A stretch of DNA of 64,000 nucleotides from Cladorhizidae sp. MBARI D1340-BT2 (taxonomy: Eukaryota; Porifera; Demospongiae; Poecilosclerida; Cladorhizidae). The position numbers and the translations under genes were made by a program. The notes beneath the pieces are model-generated. The model had not been told where the DNA came from, did no database searches, and saw nothing but the letters and a program-made list of their open reading frames with translations. The stretch spans positions 17,959,922 to 18,023,921 of the forward strand of contig JAQNBH010000010.1 in the NCBI GenBank assembly GCA_028752905.1, in the 5' to 3' direction. Shown in pieces: positions 46,170 through 55,858 of the stretch. Numbering within the stretch: position 1 is the first letter of the stretch; every line of letters starts with the position of its first letter.

Positions 46170-47465
46170 TTTTGCTGGCCTCTCTCTTTTTTTTCTTCTT
46201 CTTTTTCACCTCTTACTTTGTGCAATAGTAATTCTACTCGGCAAGCGTAGAACCATGAATTCAGTCAGACATTTGGCATTTGCACTTGGCTGAACAGTTG
46301 GATCAGGGAAAAACAACAGCATGTGCCAAGATTTTGTTTGCCATTGAACTTGGAGGAAAAAATTGGATATATCGTATTTAAAAAATCGACCCATGCTGCT
46401 TCGACTACCTTCTGCCACCACTTGGTGATAATATATAGAACTTGGAGGAAAACATGAAGGGAAAAATGAGCACCACTGTGGATTGGAACAAGCCTATCGA
46501 TGTTTAGTTCTTTTACGCGTGGAGGGAATAAAGTTGGGCTGAAATGAAATAGTGCAGCTTGTACTTTCGAACATGCCTTCTCTTGTGTGTTCTTAATTGA
46601 ACGAGTTTTTATTCGTGGTAAAAGATTGGTTAACAAATGCCTCCACTGGAGTTGATTTCAGCCTTGTGTCATACTCCACTTCTAGTCCACTTTGAAGGAC
46701 AGGATATCTGAAAGTGAGGTCAGCTTTGATAGCTATAAAAAAAAATGATTTAAAATTGTTAGAAATGGAAAAGATAAAGGAAGAGTTGGAGCTTCACAGA
46801 GTCTTTTAAGATCTGTGACAAAGCCAAACTTATGATATTATGTATATCACAAGTTCAAGTATTGAATGTACTCTCTGCTTCGACTAATACCAAGCTGATG
46901 TGTCATCTGATGGAGTTCTATATAGTGAAAATTGGGACAGCATCATCATGTTTGCAGGGGATGCCTGAAGATTGTGTCTCTAAAAACAACGAGGGCTGGT
47001 TTTGATCAGTGATAGTATCCTTAGTGTGAATGGTTACTATAGGGTTGATATTTCGTGGACTTTTTGCTCATTTTTGTTTCAAATCTGGTCTAGAAGGGGT
47101 AAGGATCGTCATGTTTTGACCGTCACTGCGAAGTGAACTTCCAGGTAGAAGTTAGCAGTCCTAACGAAAGCTGATCTACTGTCCAGGAGAAATTGGCTGA
47201 CCCTCAATTGATACTAGGACCTTGCGAATGACATAAGAACTTGGGGAAAAGAAGATGAAAAAATAGAGTGCACAAAACATTAGTAACCGCTGTTGAATTG
47301 GAACAAGCCGGAAATCTGTCTCTTCTATATTATGAAACAGATGTTAAGACTTGTCACATTATGAAACAGATGTTAAGAATAGTGTCATATTATGAAACAG
47401 ATGTCATATTGAAGAGTTTTAACGCAGCGGTAAGAAAACATAGCTTGAAGAGAAAATGCATTTTA

Positions 47466-47480
47466 TAAGTGACACCTCTT
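47466..47480 (+). other. Deletion scar: array unit without a 5S gene
   Basis: After CATTTTATAAGTGA the sequence jumps directly to CACCTCTTACTTTG, which normally lies about 40 bp beyond the gene. Roughly 180 bp, the start region, whole 5S gene and T-tract, are gone. The distance from copy 29 to copy 30 (2630 bp) is two units minus this amount. The TATA-like motif is left with nothing downstream to transcribe. No microhomology longer than a base is seen at the joint. Confidence 0.92.
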
Positions 47481-48683
47481 ACTTTGTGCAATAGTAGTTC
47501 TACTCGGCAAGCGTAGAACCATGAATTCAGTCAGACATTTGGCATTTGCACTTGGCTGAACAGTTTGATCAGGGAAAAAACAACAGCATGTGCCAAGATT
47601 TTGTTTGCCATTGAACTTGGAGGAAAAAATTGGATATATCGTATTTAAAAAATCGACCCATGCTGCTTCGACTACCCTCTGCCACCACTTGGTGATAATA
47701 TATAGAACTTGGAGGAAAACATGAAGGGAAAAATGAGCACCACTGTGGATTGGAACAAGCCTATAGATGTTTAGTTCTTTTACGCGTGGAGGGAATAAAG
47801 TTGGGCTGAAATGAAATAGTGCAGCTTGTACTTTCGAACATGCCTTCTCTTGTGTGTTCTTAATTGAACGAGTTTTTATTCGTGGTAAAAGATTGGTTAA
47901 CAAATGCCTCCACTGGAGTTGATTTCAGCCTTGTGTCATACTCCACTTCTAGTCCACTTTGAAGGACAGGATATCTGAAAGTGAGGTCAGCTTTGATAGC
48001 TATAAAAAAAAAATGATTTAAAATTGTTAGAAATGGAAAAGAAAAAGGAAGAGTTGGAGCTTCACAGTCTTTTAAGATCTGTGACAAAGCCAAACTTATG
48101 ATGTTATGTATATCACAAGTTCAAGTATTGAATGTACTCTCTGCTTCGACTAATACCAAGCTGATGTGTCATCTGATGGAGTTCTATATAGTGAAAATTG
48201 GGTACAGCATCATCATGTTTGCAGGGGATGCCTGAAGATTGTGTCTCTAAAAACAACGAGGGCTGGTTTTGATCAGTGATAGTATCCTTAGTGTGAATGG
48301 TTACTATAGGGTTGATATTTCGTGGACTTTTTGCTCATTTTTGTTTCCAATGCAAATTCTGGTCTAGAAGGGGTAAGGATCGTCACGTTTTGACCGTCAC
48401 TGCGAAGTGAACTTCCAGGTACAAGTTAGTAGTCCTAACGAAAGCTGATCTACGGTCCAGGAGAAATTGGCTGACTCTCAATTGATACTAGGACCTTGCG
48501 AATGACATAAGAACTTGGGGAAAAGAAGATGAAAAAAATAGAGTGCACAAAACATTAGTAGCCGCTGTTGAATTGGAACAAGCCGGAAATCTGTCTCTTC
48601 TAGAAGAGTTTTAACGCAGCGGTGAGAAAACATAGCTTGAAGAGAAAATGCATTTTATAAGTGATGAAATGTGGTGTCTGGAT

Positions 48684-48802
48684 GCCTACGACCATACCAC
48701 GTTGAGAACACCGGTTCTCGTCCGATCACCGAAGTTAAGCAGCGTTGGGCCTGCCCAGTACTTGGATGGGTGACCGCCTGGGAACAGCAGGTGTTGTAGG
48801 CT
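48684..48802 (+). rRNA. 5S rRNA: 5S rRNA, copy 30 (consensus)
   Basis: Identical to the consensus. Short-type spacer, G at -10. Last gene before the nested DNA transposon. The downstream spacer lost TTTGATAG near 49345. Confidence 0.97.
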
Positions 48803-49647
48803 TTTTGCTGGCCTCTCTCTTTTTTTTCTTCTCCTCTTACTTTGTGCAATAGTAATTCTACTCGGCAAGCGTAGAACCATGAATTCAGTCAGACATTTGG
48901 CATTTGCACTTGGCTGAACAGTTGGATCAGGGAAAAACAACAGCATGTGCCAAGATTTTGTTTGCCATTGAACTTGGAGGGAAAAATTGGATATATCGTA
49001 TTTAAAAAATCGACCCATGCTGCTTCGACTACCTTCTGCCACCACTTGGTGATATATAGAACTTGGAGGAAAACATGAAGGGAAAAATGAGCACCACTGT
49101 GGATTGGAACAAGCCTATCGATGTTTAGTTCTTTTACGCGTGGAGGGAATAAAGTTGGGCTGAAATGAAATAGTGCAGCTTGTACTTTCGAACATGCCTT
49201 CTCTTGTGTGTTCTTAATTGAACGAGTTTTTATTCGGGGTAAAAGATTGGTTAACAAATGCCTCCACTGGAGTTGATTTCAGCCTTGTGTCATACTCCAC
49301 TTCTAGTCCACTTTGAAGGACAGGATATCTGAAAGTGAGGTCAGCTATAAAAAAAAAATGATTTAAAATTGTTAGAAATGGAAAAGAAAAAGGAAGAGTT
49401 GGAGCTTCACAGAGTCTTTTAAGATCTGTGACAAAGCCAAACTTATGATGTTATGTATATCACAAGTTCAAGTATTGAATGTACTCTCTGCTTCGACTAA
49501 TACCAAGCTGATGTGTCATCTGATGGAGTTCTATATAGTGAAAATTGGGTACAGCATCATCATGTTTGCAGGGGATGCCTGAAGATTGTGTCTCTAAAAA
49601 CAACGAGGGCTGGTTTTGATCAGTGATAGTATCCTTAGTGTGAATGG

Positions 49648-49652
49648 TTACT
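49648..49652. repeat. Target-site duplication, left copy (TTACT)
   Basis: The spacer normally reads GGTTACTATAGGG. Here GGTTACT is followed by the transposon end CATGGCC, and TTACTATAGGG resumes at 53808. The direct repeat is 5 bp. Confidence 0.85.
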
Positions 49653-49668
49653 CATGGCCGTAGCCACC
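49653..49668 (+). repeat. Outer transposon left terminal inverted repeat
   Basis: CATGGCCGTAGCCACC. It is inverted at 53792-53807 with two mismatches, and begins exactly where the 5S spacer is interrupted. Confidence 0.85.
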
Positions 49669-49830
49669 GGTCAGGTTGGTCAGGTTTCAACCTGACCACT
49701 TTTTGGAATATCACTCGAACCTGTGACGACCAGTACCATTTGTTCCAACGTCGCGATCTGGCGTTAATTTCATTGAAAAACTCACTCCCTAGTCTTCCTG
49801 AAACACCCCACCATCCCAGAGTTGCCAACC

Positions 49831-49910
49831 GTCCCGGAATGGCCGGGACAGTCCCGGAATTTTGAGCCTTGTCCCGGTGGTGTCCTTGTCCCGGAAATGT
49901 CCCGGAATTT
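49831..49910 (+). repeat. Subterminal GTCCCGG repeat cluster
   Basis: Six copies of GTCCCGG or its complement in 80 bp, several extended to GTCCCGGAAT. Subterminal repeats of this kind often bind hAT transposases. That role is inferred. Confidence 0.65.
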
Positions 49911-50269
49911 ACAGCTACGTGCTTCCACTCGCTTAGATGGCCACTGCAGTCTCAAGCTTGTTTAGTTTAGTCCTTTAACACTCGTAAAGCAACAAAAACA
50001 GGACACTTTTTAGCAGAGAAAAACTTCAGATCGGGTTTGCCAAACAACCTTTGACCTTGTTTCGATTGGAGGTGCGGCACTCACGTGAAACTTCTGAGCA
50101 CGTTATCTGATAATTGCAGAGCCATTTTGACAATAAATGGATCAAAGAATTTCAGGGGATAGGGATAGGCAAGAGTTTCAAAGGTATAAATAAAAAATAT
50201 ATAATGACAAAGTAAGTAAGCATGGAATACAGGGTAAATAATAACATCATGGGTACAGTGTGCTGCTTC
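49911..50269. other. Non-coding remnant between hAT left end and LINE
   Basis: I see no gene in this stretch. It is the 5' part of the inner hAT element, AT-rich toward its end. The 5' junction of the truncated LINE is somewhere near 50200-50276 and cannot be fixed from one copy. Confidence 0.5.
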
Positions 50270-51786
50270 AATGCCGCCTGGAAAATGTCCTATGTAGTTC
50301 CTATTCCCAAGTCGTCGTCAAATCAGCATTCACCTAGTAACTATCGACCAATTTCACTACTTTGTATTTTGGGTAAAGTATTGGAGAAGCATATTCACTC
50401 TCATAACTTGCCACCTGGAAAGGCATTGTCCACTTTCTGATAGTCAATGGGGGTTCAGGTCTGGCCGCTCTACAGTGACTGCTTTAATTTCGACAGTGCA
50501 TGAATGGCTCAAATACTTGGAGTCTGGTAAGGATATATGTGCAGTATTCCTTGACTACAAAAAAGCCTTCGACAGCATTCCACATGCACCATTAGTAAGC
50601 AAAATGAAGGATATTGGCATACATGCAAACCTGTTGGCGTGGCTGACTAGCTATCTAACCCAGAGAAAACAAAGAGTTATAGTGGATGGTGTCTTTTCTG
50701 TTCAGGTTGCAGTTACCTCGGGAGTTCCTCAGGGCTCTGTGTTGGGACCTCTACTTTTCTCTATTTACATCAACAACATCTCTGAAATTTTATTGTCACC
50801 TTTATCCCACACTGTCCTATATGCAGATGATGTTCTTCTCTACCGGCCTCTACGGCAGCCTGATGACCTTTTAGCTGTGCAATCAGATATTGAAGCCCTT
50901 GAGGAGTGGTTAGCCGGCCACTTTCTGCAATTGAATCCTGCGAAATGCAAATGCATGATACTCTCCAGAAAGAGATCATCTATGAATACTCAAACACTCT
51001 ACCTTAATGGAGAAATACTAGAGGAGACATAAGAGTTTAAGTATTTAGGTGTTTTGATTAATAACAATCTAACATGGTCTCACCATATCACTAGAGTCTG
51101 CAACAAGGCTAAAAAGATTCTTGGACTCCTGTATAGACAATTCTACAAAAACTCATCTCCTTGCACTCTCAAACAGTTGTACGTGTGTCTTGTTCGTCCT
51201 CACCTTGAGTATGCTGCGCAAATGTGGGATCCATATATGCAGAAGGATATAAGTAAATTGGAATCGGTCCAGAAGTTTGCACTTAAGATGGTAACTCGTC
51301 GGTGGGACTTGAGTTATGAGGAACTTCTAAACATTGTCCATATTCCAAAACTGAATGAAAGGAGACTGAATCTCAAACTTGCAACCATTTATAAAATTGT
51401 ACATGGACTCTGCTATTTTCCAGAACATGTTTTTGAATTCCACTCAGCATACTCGGGAAGGCTTGCAAGAACTGATACTATTTTTCAACCATTTGCTCGT
51501 ACTAATCACCTTTACCACTCATTTGTACCAAGCAGTATTGTGGCTTGGAACAGACTTGAAGAGAGCCAAGCCTGTGCTAGTAGCCTTTTTTCCTTTAGAC
51601 GTAGATTTGTTGTCTAAATCATAGTATAATTATAGTTACTGTTGTTATTACTTTATTGTACCACATTAATTATGGGTTCACACACGATTAGCATATTGCT
51701 ATTGTGTACCAATTGCATTACACTGTACATGTATTTGCATAAAATTTTATTAAAAAAAAAAATTTTTTTTTAAAAATTAAAAAAAT
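50270..51786 (+). mobile_element. 5'-truncated LINE (Jockey/CR1-like) with A-rich tail
   Basis: A non-LTR retrotransposon fragment starting inside the RT domain and ending in an A/T-rich tail (51746-51786). The endonuclease and any ORF1 are missing, as is usual for dead-on-arrival insertions. It lies in the same orientation as the hAT transposase remnant that it interrupts. Confidence 0.85.
50276..51617 (+). pseudogene. LINE reverse transcriptase, degraded
   Basis: This would have copied LINE RNA at the target site. Conserved RT blocks in order: WKMSYVVPIPKS and NYRPISLLCILGKVLEKH (50276-50400); FLDYKKAFDSIPH with the first catalytic Asp (about 50548-50586); SGVPQGSVLGPLLFSIYIN; LYADDVLL with the catalytic Asp pair (about 50818-50840); and the thumb and C-terminal region down to 51617 (CLVRPHLEYAAQMWDPY). 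There is a frameshift between about 50400 and 50475 and an in-frame TAA at 51030-51032. The look is Jockey/CR1 superclade. The clade is not resolved. Confidence 0.88.
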
Positions 51787-52870
51787 GTCAGTAGTCTTGC
51801 CGTCACTTGTATGCCCGATGTACTCTGGTGCAATCGACTTTGGTGTTACCCATGGTGGCCGTAATGATGTCACATCTCACCTCAAGAACAAGAAACATAA
51901 GGATATGTCAAGGGCTGTGCTATCAACTATTCCAATCACCTCTCTCTTCCAACATCAGAGAAGTGATCAAGTAATCAAAGCAGAGGTCAGGTGGGCTACA
52001 TTTGTTGCTAAGCACAACATATCCTTTCTGTCTATATAGTGACCATGCCACCAAGCTTTTCAGCAAGATGTTCCCAGACTCTGAAATTGCAAAGAAATTA
52101 TCCTGTTCTCACACCAAAACCACTGCCATAGTGAAGAAAGCTCTTGCTCCTTACTTCACATAGAGAGCTATGGAGTCAATGTCAAGTGGTCCATTCTCTT
52201 TGATGATTGATGAATCCCATGACAAGAGGGATAAGTCTTGCATAATTCTTTTGAGGCTTCTTGATCAACAGGTAGGTGAAGTACGGACGAGATTCTTGGA
52301 TATGCCTGTTGTGAACATTGATATAGCTACCAACTTGTTTCAAGCCTTGAAGGAGTCACTGACTAATAAGAATGGGCTCAGCTTTGACAATGCAGTGTCT
52401 TTAATGTCTGATACCACCAATGTTATGAAAGGAGTGAGGTCAGGTGTGCAGAAGCTGATTAAGGATGAGATTCCAACTTTGTATGATGTTGGTTGCATCT
52501 GCCATTTGGCTGATTTAACAGTCAAAGCTGGTTTGAAGGTACTCCCAGTGAACATTGACCAGCTCTTCATCGACATATTCTACTACTTCCATAGAGCAGC
52601 AATTTGTCATCCTAAGGTGTTCACTTTTCACCACTGAGCCAGGGGTGATTTTGAAGCATTGCCCCACAAGATGGCTCAGCTTGCTGAAGTGTGTGAATCG
52701 TTACCTCAGGCAGTATGATGGTTTGAAGTCATTCTTCTTGTCTTGTGAGGAAGCTGAAACAGCTAGCATTCTTTCAAGGCTTGAGAATCCTCTAACGAAA
52801 CCTCTGTTGCTCTTTTAATGGATAAATTCAACAGGAAATCTACAGAGAATACTGTACCTCACAGCTGTAT
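51785..52870 (+). pseudogene. hAT transposase fragment, ZNF862-like
   Basis: Remnant of a cut-and-paste hAT transposase. A BED-like finger tail (THGGRNDVTSHLKNKKHK) comes first at about 51850-51900. Then come the conserved SDHATKLFSKMFPDSEIAK (from 52038), the catalytic-core start FSLMIDESHDKRDKSC (about 52196), SLMSDTTNVMKGVRSGVQKL, DVGCICHLADLTVKAGL, CPTRWLSLLKCVNRYL and SRLENPLTKPLLLF (to about 52816). These motifs are typical of ZNF862-like transposases in marine invertebrates. There is a frameshift near 52037, a stop near 52161, another frameshift near 52600 and a stop at 52816. The C-terminal dimerisation domain is absent. It is dead. Confidence 0.85.
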
Positions 52871-53009
52871 GATGAACGGTCGAAAAATCGCGTAGAAAAT
52901 TAATGGGAAGGCGCACGCTAATTAGGGGGCGTGGTCGAAAATTAGCGCGGTATTGATGTCCCGGAATTAACTTATGGAAAGTTGGCAAGTATGCCCGGGC
53001 GGGCATCCC

Positions 53010-53197
53010 ACCTTGGGATTTGAATTTCCCAGGCGAAGCTTTGGGAAGTCGAAACCTGTATTCTGCTCAGCCCAGAGCCAGTGGTTCAGCGGCTGGCCCT
53101 TTATGACGAAGGTCAAGATGTGGTGTTCTGTCACACTTGTGTCACAGCTATAAAACTAAAGAAAATGAAGTACAGTTGCTGCATTTCTGAGTCATTT
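53010..53197 (+). pseudogene. ZMYM1-like TTF-finger exon 1 (outer hAT)
   Basis: This encodes part of the N-terminal TTF-type zinc finger found in ZMYM1-like hAT proteins: FPRRSFGKSKPVFCS, SQWFSGWP, then YDEGQDVVFCHTCVTA. A frameshift near 53098 separates the two halves. It ends at a GTAAGT splice donor (intron 53198-53344), in phase with the next exon. Confidence 0.72.
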
Positions 53198-53344
53198 GTA
53201 AGTATTTTTTATGTAGCTAGCTTTCTAGATTAATATCCAGCTAAAATTGAAGACATGGCTACATTGAACAGTGTGTAGCTATATTGTGTGTTAATAAATA
53301 ATTGTGTATGGCTAGCATTTACTTAGTTTTCTTTTGATGCTCAG
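53198..53344 (+). other. Predicted intron in ZMYM1-like transposase remnant
   Basis: 147 bp, starting GTAAGTATTT and ending GATGCTCAG. Joining phase 0 links SESF to VTRGYNNWKDA, the order expected in this family. Inferred from homology and splice-site sequence. Confidence 0.6.
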
Positions 53345-53650
53345 GTCACAAGGGGTTACAACAACTGGAAGGATGCAACAGCTGCTTTCAGGAACCACCT
53401 CCGATCCAAGGCACACTGTGAGGCAGTTGAAGTTATTGTAACATTGCCAGCGACAACTGAAAATGTTGGGGAGTTACTGAGTAGAGCACACAAAGAGCAG
53501 AAGGAGCAAGCAAGGGGCATGCTACAGCTAATTTTGTCCAGTGTCCGTTATCTTGCGCGGCAAGGACTGGCCCTGCGAGGTGATGGCAGTGATGCATCAG
53601 CAAACTTGATGCAGTTGCTTTGTTTGGGGGCAGAAGACAATTGCACCACC
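53345..53650 (+). pseudogene. ZMYM1-like transposase exon 2 fragment (outer hAT)
   Basis: It continues the TTF region: YNNWKDATAAFRNHL, SKAHCEAVEVIVTLPATT, VGELLSRAHKEQKEQARG, SVRYLARQGLALRGDG and LMQLLCLGAEDN. This is the N-terminal third of ZMYM1-like hAT proteins, ahead of the DUF4371/RNase H-like core, which is missing. The open frame runs on to 53929 into the 5S spacer, but that part is not homologous. It is a truncated, non-functional copy. Confidence 0.8.
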
Positions 53651-53791
53651 GAGTCGAATCTGGTAGACCTCCCTTCTTTTCCTGGTCACCATTCCAGCCA
53701 TAGACCAAGCTCCTGTACAATTATTAGAGGTGCATCATACTGCATATTAGATAATTCCAGTTTCAGCAATCAACCTGACCACTTCAAATCT

Positions 53792-53807
53792 GGTGGCTAC
53801 AGCCCTG
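53792..53807 (-). repeat. Outer transposon right terminal inverted repeat
   Basis: The complement reads CAGGGCTGTAGCCACC and pairs with 49653-49668. It is followed at once by TTACTATAGGG of the 5S spacer. Confidence 0.85.
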
Positions 53808-53812
53808 TTACT
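53808..53812. repeat. Target-site duplication, right copy (TTACT)
   Basis: Matches 49648-49652. The spacer is continuous with that before the insertion. Confidence 0.85.
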
Positions 53813-54264
53813 ATAGGGTTGATATTTCGTGGACTTTTTGCTCATTTTTGTTTCCAATCTGGTCTAGAAGGGGTAAGGATCGTCACGTTTTGCCCATCAC
53901 TGCGAAGTGAACTTCCAGGTAGAAGTTAGCAGTCCTAACGAAAGCTGATCTACTGTCCAGGAGAAATTGGCTGACCCTCAATTGATACTAGGACCTTGCG
54001 AATGACATAAGAACTTGGGGAAAAGAAGATGAAAAAATAGAGTGCACAAAACATTAGTAACCGCTGTTGAATTGGAACAAGCCGGAAATCTGTCTCTTCT
54101 ATATTATGAAACAGATGTTAAGACTTGTCACATTATGAAACAGATGTTAAGAATAGTGTCATATTATGAAACAGATGTCATATTGAAGAGTTTTAACGCA
54201 GCGGTAAGAAAACATAGCTTGAAGAGAAAATGCATTTTATAGTGATGAAATGTGCTGTCTGGAT

Positions 54265-54380
54265 GCCTACGACCATACCACGTTGAGAACACCGGTTCTC
54301 GTCCGATCACCGAAGTTAAGCAGCGTTGGGCCTGCCCAGTACTTGGATGGGTGACCGCCTGGGAACAGCAGGTGTAGGCT
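54265..54380 (+). rRNA. 5S rRNA: 5S rRNA, copy 31 (3-nt deletion, altered TATA)
   Basis: 116 nt. Three bases are missing in the helix I 3' strand (GCAGGTGTAGGCT for GCAGGTGTTGTAGGCT), which breaks pairing with the 5' strand. The upstream TATAAG has lost one A. The following spacer lacks CAGACATTTG near 54476. It is the only + strand gene between the DNA transposon and element 2 and is probably non-functional. Confidence 0.88.
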
Positions 54381-55573
54381 TTTTGCTGGCCTCTCTCTTT
54401 TTTTCTTCTTCTTTTTCACCTCTTACTTTGTGCAATAGTAATTCTACTCGGCAAGCGTAGAACCATGAATTCAGTCTGGCATTTGCACTTGGCTGAACAG
54501 TTTGATCAGGGAAAAACAACAGCATGTGCCAAGATTTTGTTTGCCATTGAACTTGGAGGAAAAAATTGGATATATCGTATTTAAAAAATCGACCCATGCT
54601 GCTTCGACTACCTTCTGCCACGACTTGGTGATAATATATAGAACTTGGAGGAAAACATGAAGGGAAAAATGAGCACCACTGTGGATTGGAACAAGCCTAT
54701 CGATGTTTAGTTCTTTTACGCATGGAGGGAATAAAGTTGGGCTGAAATGAAATAGTGCAGCTTGTACTTTCGAACATGCCTTCTCTTGTGTGTTCTTAAT
54801 TGAACGAGTTTTTATTCGTGGTAAAAGATTGGTTAACAAATGCCTCCACTGGAGTTGATTTCAGCCTTGTGTCATACTCCACTTCTAGTCCACTTTGAAG
54901 GACAGGATATCTGAAAGTGAGGTCAGCTTTGATAGCTATAAAAAAAAATTATTTAAAATTGTTAGAAATGGAAAAGAAAAAGGAAGAGTTGGAGCTTCAC
55001 AGAGTCTTTTAAGATCTGTGACAAAGCCAAACTTATGATATTATGTATGTCACAAGTTCAAGTATTGAATGTACTCTCTGCTTCGACTAATACCAAGCTG
55101 ATGTGTCATCTGATGGAGTTCTATATAGTGAAAATTGGGTACAGCATCATCATGTTTGCAGGGGATGCCTGAAGATTGTGTCTCTAAAAACAACGAGGGC
55201 TGGTTTTGATCAGTGATAGTATCCTTAGTGTGAATGGTTACTATAGGGTTGATATTTCGTGGACTTTTTGCTCATTTTTGTTTCCAATGCAAATTCTGGT
55301 CTAGAAGGGGTAAGGAACGTCACGTTTTAACCGTCACTGCGAAGTGAACTTCCAGGTACAAGTTAGTAGTCCTAACGAAAGCTGATCTACGGTCCAGGAG
55401 AAATTGGCTGACTCTCAATTGATACTAGGACCTTGCGAATGACATAAGAACTTGGGGAAAAGAAGATGAAAAAAATAGAGTGCACAAAACATTAGTAACC
55501 GCTGTTGAATTGGAACAAACCGGAAATCTGTCTCTTCTAGAAGAGTTTTAACGCAGCGGTGAGAAAACATAGC

Positions 55574-55759
55574 TAGACAATACTAACTAAACTATAGACC
55601 TATATGCATATCACTACGTAGAACCCTTTACCTTGACGATCCCTTACCATGCGCATGTCTATTCACATACAGTCAGTTCTGCATACATCTCTTACATGCA
55701 ACTTGTCTTATTAATCCTGTTACATCCTTTGTTAAGAGACGGCGCAACGCGCTTGACTA
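55574..55759 (+). repeat. Element 2, 5' LTR
   Basis: 186 bp, starting TAGACAATACT and ending GCTTGACTA. It differs from the 3' LTR by a 4-bp indel (TATATGCATATC against TATATGTATGCATATC) and two substitutions. Confidence 0.92.
55670..55687 (+). promoter_or_regulatory. Predicted transcript start (Inr) and self-primer, element 2
   Basis: CAGTCAGTTCTGCATACA. TCAGTTC fits the initiator consensus TCAGTY with +1 at A 55675. The segment is complementary, at 17 of 18 positions, to the bases right after the LTR (55760-55777). Position and role match element 1. Confidence 0.65.
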
Positions 55760-55777
55760 TGTATGCAGAACTCACTG
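55760..55777 (+). promoter_or_regulatory. Element 2 primer-binding site, self-complementary to its LTR
   Basis: TGTATGCAGAACTCACTG begins at the first base after the 5' LTR. The first 13 bases pair perfectly with 55675-55687, then one mismatch, then four more pairs. It differs from element 1 after TGTATGCA, and the LTR partner differs in the compensating way. Confidence 0.75.
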
Positions 55778-55858
55778 ATAGCATCTTATAACTACCACAC
55801 CTCATCAGCAAGAGTGCTGGCTGGAGGATAGAGGTTTTTTCTATTTGGAGCCCACCAC
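55778..55858 (+). other. Element 2 untranslated leader
   Basis: The short leader between primer site and Gag ATG. No ORF. CAGCAAGAGTGCTG occurs in both elements (55806-55819 here) and could be a small hairpin. Confidence 0.55.

Larger units (their letters stand above)
37357..49652 (+). repeat. 5S rDNA tandem array, block B (copies 23-30)
   Basis: The array continues in the same orientation after element 1, with eight 5S genes plus one unit without a gene. Spacers between genes run about 1.2-1.3 kb and show the same landmarks as block A, with no other gene visible. It ends inside a spacer at the TTACT target site of the nested DNA transposon. Confidence 0.96.
49817..52993 (+). mobile_element. 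Inner hAT transposon relic (ZNF862-like)
   Basis: The left end CAGAGTTGCCAAC and the inverted right end CATACTTGCCAAC match at 11 of 13 bases and bound a decayed ZNF862-like transposase. The left subterminal region (49831-49910) has six GTCCCGG repeats, one of which recurs near the right end at 52958. No 8-bp target duplication is visible (CACCATCC against CCCGGGCG), so one end may be eroded or rearranged. The LINE at about 50270-51786 is inserted upstream of the transposase remnant. Confidence 0.7.
49653..53807 (+). mobile_element. Outer hAT-like transposon relic (ZMYM1-like), carrying nested insertions
   Basis: This 4155-bp insertion sits between TTACT duplications and has terminal inverted repeats of 16 bp (CATGGCCGTAGCCACC against CAGGGCTGTAGCCACC, 14 of 16 matching). 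Just inside, TCAACCTGACCACTT occurs near both ends. The only coding remnant that belongs to this layer is a ZMYM1-like TTF-finger fragment at 53010-53650. The rest is a second hAT relic (about 49817-52993) with a LINE inside it. Canonical hAT duplications are 8 bp. A 5-bp one recalls the group Repbase calls hAT5, though I cannot confirm that assignment. Confidence 0.8.
53808..55573 (+). repeat. 5S rDNA tandem array, block C (copy 31)
   Basis: The remainder of the unit interrupted by the nested transposon, the 5S copy 31, its downstream spacer, and the start of the next unit. The next unit is a short type and is cut off at AACATAGC, 47 bp before where its 5S gene should begin, by the 5' LTR of element 2. 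Confidence 0.95.

Noticed and set aside
52994..53001. 8-bp target duplication for the inner hAT element
   Set aside because: CACCATCC on the left and CCCGGGCG on the right do not match. No direct repeat of proper size adjoins the ends.
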